From Stieleria mannarensis (GTDB taxonomy: Bacteria > Planctomycetota > Planctomycetia > Pirellulales > Pirellulaceae), in contig NZ_JACEHH010000010.1 of assembly GCF_014154935.1 (NCBI RefSeq), positions 1 through 64,000 of the forward strand: a DNA stretch of 64,000 bases, written 5' to 3'. The translations under genes were made by a program, and so were the position numbers. The notes beneath the pieces were generated by a model that was not told where the DNA came from, searched no databases, and was given only the letters and a program-made list of their open reading frames with translations. Numbering within the stretch: position 1 is the first letter of the stretch; each line of letters begins with the position of its first letter. Shown in pieces: positions 27,409 to 35,967 of the stretch.

Positions 27409-28347
27409 ATGAAGATTGTGCTGGCCGCCCCCCGGGGATTCTGTGCGGGGGTCAACATGGCCGTCGACTCGCTGGAGTTGACGCTGAAACATTTTGGTGC
27501 TCCGGTCTACGTTTATCACGAGATCGTACACAATCAGTACGTCGTCGACACGTTCAAGCAAAAGGGGGCCGTGTTTGTCGATTCGGTCGATCAGGTCCCC
27601 GAAGGCAGCGTGCTGATGTTTTCCGCACACGGGGTGTCGCCGGAAATCCGTGCCGCAGCCAAGCAACGTAACCTGACCGCCCTGGATGCCACCTGCCCGC
27701 TGGTCACCAAGGTGCACCTGGAAGCGATCAAGTACGCCAAATTGGGCTACACCATCGTCCTGATCGGGCACCAAGGGCATGACGAAGTGATCGGCACGAT
27801 GGGCGAAGCGCCCGAAGCGATCGTGTTGGTCGAGAATGAAGCGGACGTCGAGCGGTTGCGGGTCGCCGATGAATCCAAATTGGCACTGCTGACCCAAACC
27901 ACGCTTAGCGTCGACGACGCCAACCGGATCATCACCAAGCTGCGAGAACGGTTCCCGGCGATCCAAAGCCCGCCCAAAGGCGACATCTGTTACGCCACCC
28001 AGAACCGGCAAGACGCCGTCAAAGCCCTGTCCCAAGATGCCGACGTCGTCGTCGTGCTCGGCAGCCAGAACAGCAGCAATAGCGCGCGGTTAAGGGAACT
28101 GGCCGCCGACCGAGGCAAACGGGCGTTCCTGGTCGATGGACCCGGGGACCTGAAACGCAACGATTTTAATGACTCCGACACCGTGTTGATCACCGCCGGT
28201 GCGAGCGCGCCCGAGTCGGTGGTGCAGGAGACGATCGCGTGGCTTCAACGAGAGTTTGATGCCGAGGTGGAAACGGCGACCGTGCGGGAAGAGTCGGTGG
28301 AGTTTCCGTTGCCCAAGCCGTTGCGGGCGATCTCGGTGGGGCAGTGA
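27409..28347 (+). CDS. ispH: 4-hydroxy-3-methylbut-2-enyl diphosphate reductase
   Basis: 312 residues from ATG 27409, with AGGA upstream. IspH is the last enzyme of the MEP pathway, forming isopentenyl and dimethylallyl diphosphate. The three iron-sulfur ligands are present: C12 (APRGFCAGV), C96 (DATCPLV) and C194 (GDICYATQNRQ). Also seen are the active-site FSAHGVSPE and TQTTLSVDDA segments and SQNSSNS. It is divergent from hpnC, placing precursor supply next to squalene synthesis. The stop codon is followed at once by a 15-unit tandem repeat. Confidence 0.97.
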   Translation: MKIVLAAPRGFCAGVNMAVDSLELTLKHFGAPVYVYHEIVHNQYVVDTFKQKGAVFVDSVDQVPEGSVLMFSAHGVSPEIRAAAKQRNLTALDATCPLVTKVHLEAIKYAKLGYTIVLIGHQGHDEVIGTMGEAPEAIVLVENEADVERLRVADESKLALLTQTTLSVDDANRIITKLRERFPAIQSPPKGDICYATQNRQDAVKALSQDADVVVVLGSQNSSNSARLRELAADRGKRAFLVDGPGDLKRNDFNDSDTVLITAGASAPESVVQETIAWLQREFDAEVETATVREESVEFPLPKPLRAISVGQ

Positions 28348-28465
28348 AGGAGTGAAGGAGTGAAGGAGTGAAGGAGTGAAGGAGTGAAGGAGTGGAGGAG
28401 TGGAGGAGTGGAGGAGTGAAGGAGTGAAGGAGTGGAGGAGTGAAGGAGTGAAGGAGTGAAGGAGT
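28346..28465 (+). repeat. 15-copy tandem octamer repeat (GAAGGAGT / GGAGGAGT)
   Basis: Starting inside the ispH stop codon, 15 uninterrupted 8-bp units are present: GAAGGAGT x6, GGAGGAGT x3, GAAGGAGT x2, GGAGGAGT x1, GAAGGAGT x3. The only variation is A/G at position 2. Every unit contains AAGGAG or GGAGGAG, i.e. a Shine-Dalgarno-like word, yet no gene follows on that strand for 3 kb. Likely to vary in copy number between strains. Confidence 0.95.
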
Positions 28466-28470
28466 GAGAT

Positions 28471-28622
28471 GGGGCAAAACGATAAGAAGGCAGAATGATG
28501 GGGAGGTTGGGTGATGGACGCGTCAGGTTACGCGATTGAGTCGATCTTTGAGTTCGGGCATTAAAATTGTTTTGCCCCCATCGTTTTGCCCGCTGCTCCC
28601 GGCTCTGTTCATCATTCTGCCA
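28471..28622. repeat. Inverted GGCAAAACGAT / GGCAGAATGAT repeat pair without a gene
   Basis: The left side has GGGGCAAAACGATAAG and GGCAGAATGATGGGG. The right side has ATTGTTTTGCCCCCATCGTT and ATCATTCTGCC, the complements. About 80 bp of non-coding sequence separates them. The same words flank the GxxExxY gene at 39485-40288, so this may be an empty version of that arrangement. Confidence 0.65.
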
Positions 28623-28626
28623 ATCC

Positions 28627-29994
28627 TTACTCCAGCTCGGCGATCTGCAGGCCGCGGAACAGCACATCGGTTTCCGGATCGTGACCTTGGATCATGATCG
28701 TTCCCGCTTCGGTGCGTTTCCCTTTGCGAGGGTTTTCGTGTGCTTCGCGGGTGTCTTCCCAATCACTGACTTGCACCCCGCCGACCCAGGCGGCGATTTT
28801 GTTGCCGCTGGCGTGCAGCAGCACGGTTGACCAGGCCGCGTTTTCTCCGGCGATCACCCGGGCGTCTTGGCGACGAAAGATGCCTCCGGTGCCGCAATCC
28901 AGCGGCGTCAATCGGTTGCCGTCTTTGAATCCGTTGTTGATCTGGCATTCATAACCCATCATTTCAGCGCCGGGGATGCAGCGAAAGAAGATCCCGGAAT
29001 TCATTTCCGGGTCGTCGATCTTGTACTGGGCCAGCAGGAAGAAATCGCCGTAGGACTGTTTGGTTTCCAGCTGCGTTTTGCCGCCGCGGACATGTAGGTC
29101 GCCGTCGTCGTTGACCGTGAAGGACCCGGGCATTTCCGGGTATTTCTTCCACTGTGACAGTTCCGCATCGAGCATCGGTTTCAGGTCCAACGGTCGGATT
29201 TTGATGTCTTTGAACTCCACGCGACCGGAATTGTGTTGCAGCCCGATGCGTTGGGGCGCCAAGTCGGCCGGATCGGTGTACCGGCACACGACGTTGCCAT
29301 TGAGCGAAACGGTGACCTGGTTGCCATCGGCGATGACGGACATGGTTCGCCACTGGCCCGGCGTTTGTGGCCCCGCCGCTTCGGCGTCGACCTTTTGCCG
29401 TTTGACGATGCTGCCGGTGGGGAACGGGTTGTCATCGGGGGCGATGTTGATTTCATAACAATCGCGTGTGATGTCGGCCGGTCGAAACGGGGTGCGAACA
29501 AACACGCCGCTGTTGGTGTCTTCCTGGGCTTTGAAGTCGAAGGTCAATTCAAAGTCACCCCAGGTCGACGAGGTGCACATCAGGCATTGCTCACCCTGGT
29601 CGACGACGATCGCGCCGTCTTGGACGCGAAAGTTTGCATCCCCGGTGATCTCCCATCCGAACAGCGTGTGCCCGTCGAACAGGCGGATCCAACCGGCCGC
29701 GGCTTCTTCGTCACTCAATCGGGCGGCCAGCAATTCGTCGGCGCTGGCCGAGTAGGATTGTGATGCGAGTGAAGCTGGTGCAGGTTCTGACGGAGCAGTC
29801 GCCTGTTCGGCGGCTGCGGCAGGTTCCGCAGCCGGCTGTTCCGCCGTCGGTGTTGCGGCATCCTTTTGGCCGCAACCGATCAGCGAACTCGCCAGGACGA
29901 GTATCGCACAGGGGGCGAACGCGGCGGTGAAGGGCGTGCGCCGGTGGGTGCGGCGCGAGTCGTTCAGGTGCGGGTGCATGCGGCTAGTACCCAT
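28627..29994 (-). CDS. Secreted lipoprotein with two DUF1080 (3-keto-disaccharide hydrolase-like) domains
   Basis: 455 residues. A lipobox (ASSLIGC, about residue 41) follows a hydrophobic segment, so it is probably a lipoprotein; an Ala/Pro/Glu-rich linker follows. Two related beta-jelly-roll domains come next: WIRLFDGHTLFGWEI with FELTFDFKAQEDTNSGVFVR, then FTVNDDGDLHVRG with FFLLAQYKIDDPEMNSGIFF and GTIMIQGHDPETDVLF. The NSGVF/NSGIF and GHD motifs are characteristic of DUF1080. The family is linked to sugar processing, but the substrate is unknown. The first Met overlaps the sulfotransferase stop by 11 bp, and an alternative Met (29979) would leave a 4-bp gap; either implies coupling. Confidence 0.88.
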   Translation of the reverse strand: MGTSRMHPHLNDSRRTHRRTPFTAAFAPCAILVLASSLIGCGQKDAATPTAEQPAAEPAAAAEQATAPSEPAPASLASQSYSASADELLAARLSDEEAAAGWIRLFDGHTLFGWEITGDANFRVQDGAIVVDQGEQCLMCTSSTWGDFELTFDFKAQEDTNSGVFVRTPFRPADITRDCYEINIAPDDNPFPTGSIVKRQKVDAEAAGPQTPGQWRTMSVIADGNQVTVSLNGNVVCRYTDPADLAPQRIGLQHNSGRVEFKDIKIRPLDLKPMLDAELSQWKKYPEMPGSFTVNDDGDLHVRGGKTQLETKQSYGDFFLLAQYKIDDPEMNSGIFFRCIPGAEMMGYECQINNGFKDGNRLTPLDCGTGGIFRRQDARVIAGENAAWSTVLLHASGNKIAAWVGGVQVSDWEDTREAHENPRKGKRTEAGTIMIQGHDPETDVLFRGLQIAELE

Positions 29995-31339
29995 AGGTTT
30001 CGAAATAGTGTTTCCAGGCCGAGCGGATGGTCGCTTCGTCTTGGTCGGACAATTGGTGGCGATTGGTTCGATAGGAGCGGTGTTCGCTGGCCGCCCAGGA
30101 TTCGATGACCGGGCGGACCGAATCGAAGTCGCTCAATTTGAGTGAGCGATAGATCGTTTCCAACATCGCCACTGGATCGGCGACCAGGTCTTCGTAGCGG
30201 ATGTCGACGATCCGATTGGGGTCGATGCCGGGGCGATCGCGAAGGAAGGCGTCGTACATGCGGCGCAGGCAGTCGACGACGTATTGTTTTTCGGGGTTCA
30301 ACGTCTGGTCGTCGCCTGCCCGCGCAGTCGGACTGACGGTCGAATCGTCACTCGGATCTCGGGCCACCTGCATGCCTTGGGCTTCGGCCAATCCGGCCCA
30401 CAGGCGGCAGGTCGATGGGAACAGCGCGCGGGGATCGCGGGTGACGTGAATGAATCTGGCGTCGGGGAATTCTTTGGCCAATGCGGCGATGCGGCCGGTG
30501 TGAGTGGGGCTTTTGATCACCAGCGGCCGTCCGGTGACCGTGCTGACGCCCAGCAGGAAGCGACGCAGGGCGGCAAGCCAACGCTGCAGGTCGGTCGGTG
30601 AGACGTCTTGGAAATCCAAGTAATTCAGATCGACGGGCGGTTCACAGGGAAACGCGATATTCCGGTAGGGTGACGGCAGGCCCAGGTTCATCAACGCGAA
30701 TTCGTCTTCTTGCGGCCGTTCCCAGCCGGCCGCCATGTTGTCCATCGGCCGTTTGCCCGGCAGCAACCAGCCGAAGAAACGCTGGAAAATCCATTCGGTG
30801 ACCAGAAAATGATGCGGGGCGAAACACTGGAACGTGGTCGGACTGCTGTAGCGTTCGTCCAGCACCAACAGCTCGTGCAACAACGTGGTGCCGCTGCGCC
30901 AGTGCCCGATGATGAACACCGGGGGGCCGTGTAATTCGGCTTTGGCAAGGCGTTTGCGGAAAAACAACTGCTGGATCCACGCCAGCACCGTGTTCCAGGG
31001 GGTCGCCAGCGAAACGCCCAACAGGTTGGGCAACCGGCTCGGGTGGATCCGGAATCGTCCCTGACGCAACAGCCCCCACCAGGTTCTCGGACGCATCCCG
31101 TGCCAAAACCGCGGTGCGTAGAACGGGTAGCGGTGAAACTCCGCCCGCGGCTTGGCCGCTGCGTTGTCGTCGCGTCGGGTTCGCTCGGCGGGCGGGGCGT
31201 TGTCGGCAAGGTTCGCTGTATCGACAGGGGAGGCCGGCCGGCGGTGCTCGGTATCAGTCAACGAAGGACGCTGCGGGGTTAAATGAGAGAGATGAGAGAG
31301 ATTCGAAAGGCGGGGTAATGATCGGAGACATTGAACCAA
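29984..31339 (-). CDS. Sulfotransferase family protein
   Basis: Up to 451 residues. The PAPS 5'-phosphosulfate loop is seen in FIIGHWRSGTTLLHELL and the 3'-phosphate-binding region in FIHVTRDPRALFPSTCRLW, with KSPTHTGR between them as in the Sulfotransfer_3 type. It would transfer sulfate from PAPS to a carbohydrate or lipid. The N-terminus is uncertain: the longest frame starts at TTG with no clear ribosome-binding sequence, the first ~70 residues are low complexity, and the next Met is only at about residue 82. It precedes the DUF1080 lipoprotein gene, overlapping it. The window also encodes two sulfatases, so sulfate esters are both made and removed. Confidence 0.85.
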   Translation of the reverse strand: MVQCLRSLPRLSNLSHLSHLTPQRPSLTDTEHRRPASPVDTANLADNAPPAERTRRDDNAAAKPRAEFHRYPFYAPRFWHGMRPRTWWGLLRQGRFRIHPSRLPNLLGVSLATPWNTVLAWIQQLFFRKRLAKAELHGPPVFIIGHWRSGTTLLHELLVLDERYSSPTTFQCFAPHHFLVTEWIFQRFFGWLLPGKRPMDNMAAGWERPQEDEFALMNLGLPSPYRNIAFPCEPPVDLNYLDFQDVSPTDLQRWLAALRRFLLGVSTVTGRPLVIKSPTHTGRIAALAKEFPDARFIHVTRDPRALFPSTCRLWAGLAEAQGMQVARDPSDDSTVSPTARAGDDQTLNPEKQYVVDCLRRMYDAFLRDRPGIDPNRIVDIRYEDLVADPVAMLETIYRSLKLSDFDSVRPVIESWAASEHRSYRTNRHQLSDQDEATIRSAWKHYFETYGY

Positions 31340-31454
31340 ATGGCTGGGCAGACTGAACCAAATCGCTGGGCAGACTGTACGGAAGGCTAAACCCTAATCT
31401 AACTCAGCCCACCCCGATCGCGAAAGCGCCACCCACGCGCTACAATCTGCCAGC

Positions 31455-31772
31455 ATGAGTGATTCTACTGAATTATCGTTTGCGGATCTTCAGCGGCACA
31501 TTCGTCAGATGTACCACGAGAAGGACGTTGCCAGAGGGGTGGAGGGCACGTTCATGTGGTTGATGGAGGAGGTCGGCGAGCTGTCGTCGGCCTTGCGGGG
31601 TGACGATCGAGCCAATTTGGCCGAAGAATTCGCCGACGTGATCGCTTGGCTGACGACGATTGCCAACGTCGCCGAAATCGACCTCAACGCTGCCTTGGTC
31701 GCGAAATACGGCGGCGGGTGTCCCGGTTGTGGCAAATTGGTCTGCGAGTGTCCCGATTCAGAAAAACCATGA
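31455..31772 (+). CDS. MazG-like nucleotide pyrophosphohydrolase with cysteine-rich tail
   Basis: 105 residues. The MazG helical core shows the metal-binding pattern EExxE (E38, E39, E42 in MEEVGE) and ExxD (E58, D61 in EEFADV). Proteins of this type hydrolyse nucleoside triphosphates, often non-canonical ones. The last 20 residues add CPGCGKLVCECP, four cysteines in a zinc-ribbon-like spacing. The stop overlaps the start of the next gene (ATGA), so the two are co-translated. ATG 31455 is the only sensible start. Confidence 0.88.
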   Translation: MSDSTELSFADLQRHIRQMYHEKDVARGVEGTFMWLMEEVGELSSALRGDDRANLAEEFADVIAWLTTIANVAEIDLNAALVAKYGGGCPGCGKLVCECPDSEKP

Positions 31773-34099
31773 CCGATCACGTCAAGTTTGCCGCCACCAC
31801 TGCGGTCTTCTTGCTGCTGTTGGGATCAGCGGCCATCGCACAGGATTCCGCACAGGACCCTGTGCCGAGCGCGGACGCAGAATCGGCGGTCGCCGATGCC
31901 GCTCCGGCTGCGGTCGTTGTCGGCATCAACGGGCACTACCGAGTCGGTCGCTGCACCGCGGTCCGGTTGGGCGAATCGGTCCGTTCGAGTCTACCGGAGG
32001 ACACGCCACGGTCGGATTTCACGCTGCACACGCTCGACGGCGACGGTGTGGAGGTTCGATTTGGGGCTTATCCCGCGGTGCCCGACCAGACTCAATCGAG
32101 CGAGCTGGGGTATGTGGTGCCGGGGTCCGAAGCGGCACCGCTGGAGATCCATCGGGCCGGCGAATCCGGCACCCAAGTCGTCGCCAAGACGCGTTTTCCC
32201 GCGGCCGGTGTTCCCTCACGTGGCCCCTCGATGATTCCAGCCGGAATGCCCTGGGTGGTCGCGATCGGCGATCCATTGGGGGTGGACCAGATCGGTGCCT
32301 CCAACGTGTTGTTGGACAAAGCGGCCAGCATCGCGGTGAGCGAAATCGACACCGCCGACCGATTGCCGTTTCAACCGCTCGGCTATGACGGCGTGGACCT
32401 GGTGATGGTCAACGCGACCGGAGTGCCGGTGCTGGAGGCGATGACGGAGGCCCAGCGCGGGGCGCTGGTGTCGTGGCTGCGTCGTGGCGGACATCTGTTT
32501 GTCTGTCTGGGCGAAGCGACCGAGCGGACGGTGCAGGCGGCGCCGTGGCTGATTTCGCTGTTGCCGGTCGACGAGGTCACGGTTTCGCGGTATGACCCCG
32601 CGGCGCTGGAGACGTTCACGTCCAGTCAGACGCCGCTGGACATTTTTCGTGGCATCAAACTGCCGCGACGCGAGGGCCGCACGCTGATTTCCGGGCGGAC
32701 GACGCGGCGGGTGGCCGCCGTCTTGGCCGCGGATTACGTCGTCGGGTTGGGTCACCTGACCGTCGTCACGGCGGACTTGGATCGTCCTCCATTTGCGGGC
32801 TGGCCGGAACGGTTGGATTTGGTCAAAGAGGTCGTCGGCGAGTTGCTTCAGGAGCCAAACGCAGAACGCGACACTCGGACGGGATCGACGGCCTTTGCTG
32901 ACCTGGCCGGCCAGATGCGCGGCGTCTTGGACCAGTTTGTGATCAAGCCGCGGTTTAGCTTTTCGGTCGTTTCGTTGATCGTGATGCTGTTGATTGCCGC
33001 GATCGGACCGCTGGATTATCTCTTGATCAACCGGGTCTGGGGCAAGCCGCTGTTGGGGTGGATTTCGTTTCCGCTGGTCGCCATCACGCTCTCGGTATTC
33101 CTGGTCTTTCAGGCGGCACCCAAGGTGATCCCCGACACGGCATCGACCGCTTCACCGACAGCGGCATTGTTGCGGGCGAATCAATTTCAAGTCACCGACA
33201 TCGACTTGATCGATGGCGCCGGACGCGGGTTCGCCTGGTGCTCGCTGTACTCGCACCATCCGGCCCGCGTGGACGTTCGTTATACCGCCGGAGAAAACTT
33301 GCAACCGCTTGCGCCGGCATCGGATCGATCGCCCGGTGCAGCCCCGCCACGCTCGTTTGTGTTTCCGATGGGGTACCCCGGTCGGGAATTCGGTGGGATT
33401 CAGTTGGCCGGTGAGAACAGCGTGTTCGGTGATTATTCGGTGGTGCCCGCGTCGATCGACAAACAGGGCCAGCAAGGGGTGGCGACGGAGGTCCGTGGAT
33501 TGACGATCGCCCCGCGGAGCAGCAAGTCGATTGCCACACGGGCGACGTTTGCCGTCGAGACCGTTGAGACCGCTCCGGTGACGCGGCGGCCCGGAAGCGA
33601 GCTGTTGCGGGGCAAGTTCGTCAACCCGTTGCCCTATGACATCCTGGACGGCGTGTTGGTTTATGGAAACTGGGTGTATCTGTTGCCGACGCGTGTGCCT
33701 ACCGGATCGGGTGTGCCGGAGTTGAGCGAGTTGAGGCAGAAGAATTTTCGTTGGCGATTGACTCGGCAACGATCGTCCGAAGACAGCACGACCACGACGA
33801 CTTCGTGGACGCCGAGCGATTTTTCGGACGCCAAGCGTGTCGCCGAGATGATTCTGTTTCATCGCGCCGCCGGCGGAGAACTCTACACCGGACTTCGCCA
33901 CGACGTGATCGGTGACCTGGACCTGTCCGGGGTGCTGGTCGATGACCGCTGCCTGTTGATGGGGCGGACCGAAACGCCGCTGTTCGAGTTCGATGTCCAA
34001 GACACGATGGATGAATCCGCCGGTTTCGTCCAACCCGGCGGCCGCGTGTTGTCGATGGTCCGCGTGGTCATGCCCGTCCGCGAGACTCGCCTGAACTGA
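31769..34099 (+). CDS. Large membrane protein of unknown function coupled to MazG-like gene
   Basis: 776 residues from ATG 31769, overlapping the MazG stop by ATGA. A signal peptide (MTDHVKFAATTAVFLLLLGS) is followed by an outer domain containing a segment that resembles class I amidotransferase-like folds (LVMVNATGVPVLEAMTEAQR, GGHLFVCLGEA). A pair of membrane helices lies near residues 397-450 (FSVVSLIVMLLIAAIGPLDY and ISFPLVAITLSVFLVF), then a beta-rich outer domain of ~300 residues. I do not recognise a named family. Similar two-helix proteins accompany ABC-2 transporters in planctomycetes, and an ABC ATPase follows after a 450-bp inserted element, so an export or surface role is possible. 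Confidence 0.7.
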   Translation: MTDHVKFAATTAVFLLLLGSAAIAQDSAQDPVPSADAESAVADAAPAAVVVGINGHYRVGRCTAVRLGESVRSSLPEDTPRSDFTLHTLDGDGVEVRFGAYPAVPDQTQSSELGYVVPGSEAAPLEIHRAGESGTQVVAKTRFPAAGVPSRGPSMIPAGMPWVVAIGDPLGVDQIGASNVLLDKAASIAVSEIDTADRLPFQPLGYDGVDLVMVNATGVPVLEAMTEAQRGALVSWLRRGGHLFVCLGEATERTVQAAPWLISLLPVDEVTVSRYDPAALETFTSSQTPLDIFRGIKLPRREGRTLISGRTTRRVAAVLAADYVVGLGHLTVVTADLDRPPFAGWPERLDLVKEVVGELLQEPNAERDTRTGSTAFADLAGQMRGVLDQFVIKPRFSFSVVSLIVMLLIAAIGPLDYLLINRVWGKPLLGWISFPLVAITLSVFLVFQAAPKVIPDTASTASPTAALLRANQFQVTDIDLIDGAGRGFAWCSLYSHHPARVDVRYTAGENLQPLAPASDRSPGAAPPRSFVFPMGYPGREFGGIQLAGENSVFGDYSVVPASIDKQGQQGVATEVRGLTIAPRSSKSIATRATFAVETVETAPVTRRPGSELLRGKFVNPLPYDILDGVLVYGNWVYLLPTRVPTGSGVPELSELRQKNFRWRLTRQRSSEDSTTTTTSWTPSDFSDAKRVAEMILFHRAAGGELYTGLRHDVIGDLDLSGVLVDDRCLLMGRTETPLFEFDVQDTMDESAGFVQPGGRVLSMVRVVMPVRETRLN

Positions 34100-34111
34100 T
34101 CCGCCAGAACG

Positions 34112-34561
34112 TTAGGGCGGCAAAAAAATAAATTCCGCGTTTGGCAAACTTATAAGAGCAAGGGAGTGGAACGTATCCGCAGCGATCGATGGTTCAATGA
34201 TGGTTGATTTCGATCGAAGCAGTTAAACTCCCTTGCTCTTATAAGTTCCGGTCCGGAAAACCGAGTCGAGAACGCATCGAAAACGAACCACTCAATCACT
34301 CGGCGATGTGCGTTCAATTCTCTTCCGGCAGTGTGAAGTGCGGTTTTCGAACACTCGCCTCACGTGAGCGGAAGAAACTGAGAATGGTGAAACTTGAGCG
34401 AGATCGGTCAGAAGCCAAGTGGACATCGCTAGAAGGAATCCGTTTCCGAAAACACCTCGGTTTTATCAGACGCGAACATCACTGTGGGAATCGAGTTTTC
34501 AGCAACGGATTCCTTCAAGCAAATATGCCAAACGCGGAATTTATTTTTTTTGCCGCCCTTA
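34112..34561. mobile_element. Putative 450-bp MITE with long terminal and nested inverted repeats
   Basis: TTA occurs at both outer edges (34112-34114 and 34559-34561). Inside it, GGGCGGCAAAAAAATAAATT...TTTGGCA on the left is matched by its complement on the right, over about 30 bp with a single one-base A-run indel. Nested within are a perfect 20-bp inverted pair ACTTATAAGAGCAAGGGAGT (34148-34167) / 34227-34246 and an imperfect 22-bp pair at about 34433-34455 / 34495-34517. No transposase. It separates the membrane protein gene from the ABC ATPase gene, and its right end is 15 bp before the chosen ABC start. Confidence 0.75.
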
Positions 34562-34576
34562 CGAGAAAAAACTCCC

Positions 34577-35515
34577 GTGATCAAAACCGTCGATTTGACC
34601 AAAAAGTATGGCGATGCCTTCGCGATTCGCAGCATCGATCTGGATCTGAAGGCAGGCGATCTGTTCGGGTTTATCGGACCCAACGGGGCGGGGAAAACGA
34701 CGACGATGCGGATCATCGCGACGTTGCTGGAACCGAGTTGGGGCGAAGCGTATGTGTGTGACCATTCGGTCCACACCGCCCCCAAAGAGATCCGGCGACT
34801 GGTCGGGTACATGCCCGACTTCTTCGGCGTCTATGACGACATGACCGTCGTCGAGTACCTGGAATTTTTCGCCGCCGCCTATCGGATCAACGGCCAGCAA
34901 CGCCGCGAACGTGTGAACGAAATGCTGGAAATCGTTGACCTGGAATTCAAACGCGATGCCTTTGCCAACACACTCTCACGGGGACAGACCCAACGACTGG
35001 GCCTCGCGCGAACCCTGTTGCACGACCCCCAGGTTCTGTTGTTGGACGAGCCCCTTTCAGGGTTGGATCCGCGGGCGCGAATCGAAATGCGTAACTTGTT
35101 GCGCAAGTTGGGTGAAATGGGGAAAACGATCATCGTCAGTAGCCACATCCTGCCGGAGCTGGCCGACGTGTGTAACAAGGTCGGCATCATCGATCGCGGT
35201 GAACTGAAACAAAATGCCGAGGTCACCGAAGTGATTCGCATGGTGCGAGAGCATGTCGTCTTGGTGATCCAACCCAACAAACCGGAACAATTAAACGCGA
35301 TCATCGACCTGTTGGCCGGGCATGACAAAGTGCAAAGCTGTGAACTGGGGGATGCGGCCGTCCGAGTGATTTTGAAACCGGAGGTCGACCAGTACAGCGA
35401 GCTGCCCAAGCTGTTGATCGAAAACAACATCGACTTGAAGCGTTTCTCCGAAGAAGAACTCGATTTGGAGTCGGCCTTTATGGCGCTGACCAAGGGCACC
35501 AGCACTCGGATGTAG
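34577..35515 (+). CDS. ABC transporter ATP-binding protein
   Basis: 312 residues from GTG 34577; an in-frame ATG at 34484 lies inside the inserted element and would add 31 residues unlike the family. The nucleotide-binding domain has Walker A GPNGAGKTT (34-42), signature LSRGQTQR, Walker B VLLLDEPLSGLDP and the switch histidine in SSHILPELAD. The 100-residue C-terminal extension is typical of ABC-2 (DrrA/CcmA-like) exporters. No permease gene is adjacent. The upstream membrane protein is the nearest candidate partner, though it looks unlike an ordinary permease. Substrate unknown. Confidence 0.93.
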   Translation: MIKTVDLTKKYGDAFAIRSIDLDLKAGDLFGFIGPNGAGKTTTMRIIATLLEPSWGEAYVCDHSVHTAPKEIRRLVGYMPDFFGVYDDMTVVEYLEFFAAAYRINGQQRRERVNEMLEIVDLEFKRDAFANTLSRGQTQRLGLARTLLHDPQVLLLDEPLSGLDPRARIEMRNLLRKLGEMGKTIIVSSHILPELADVCNKVGIIDRGELKQNAEVTEVIRMVREHVVLVIQPNKPEQLNAIIDLLAGHDKVQSCELGDAAVRVILKPEVDQYSELPKLLIENNIDLKRFSEEELDLESAFMALTKGTSTRM

Positions 35516-35580
35516 CAACCGGGGGATCGGGAAATGACACCATCTGCATCAAGCGAACAGGTGGAACCATTAGTCAAATA

Positions 35581-35758
35581 ATTCACCCTCCCTTCCAAGG
35601 TCGTGCGGTTTTTGGCAATTCACCCTCCCTGGAAGGGAGGGGCGAGCGCAGCGAGGGGAGGGTCGATTCGTGGCGATTGGGTGGATCCGAGCCACAGCGG
35701 ACCCTCCCCGCGTCGTCGCATACTCCTCCGCGACCCTCCCAACGGGAGGGTGAAGTCG
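35581..35758. repeat. TTCACCCTCCC...GGGAGGGTGAA inverted repeat
   Basis: Gap 35516-35967. Two TTCACCCTCCC copies (35581 and about 35620) face a GGGAGGGTGAAGTCG copy near 35745, with inner GGAGGG/CCCTCC words. The G-rich strand has several runs of three or more G. No gene is seen in the rest of the gap. Confidence 0.7.
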
Positions 35759-35967
35759 TAAACTTCTGTTGTTTCAGAGGTTAAACAACGCACGGCCTCT
35801 TCCAGGTAGGGTTTCGTCTTCAGTTGATGCCGATGGGAAGGGTAGGTGATGGCACTGCCTGTCCGGTGGCGATCGCAGCGTGCTAGGATTGTCAGACGCG
35901 AGGTGGCGATCGCGATTCCCCGTTGTTTCTGCTGCCGACAAGACTCTTCTCCCCCCAAGTACATCTG

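Noticed and set aside
28190-28477. Minus-strand frame encoding SFTPSLLHS repeats
   Set aside because: It is the translation of the 8-bp tandem repeat; no start signal and no ordered domain.
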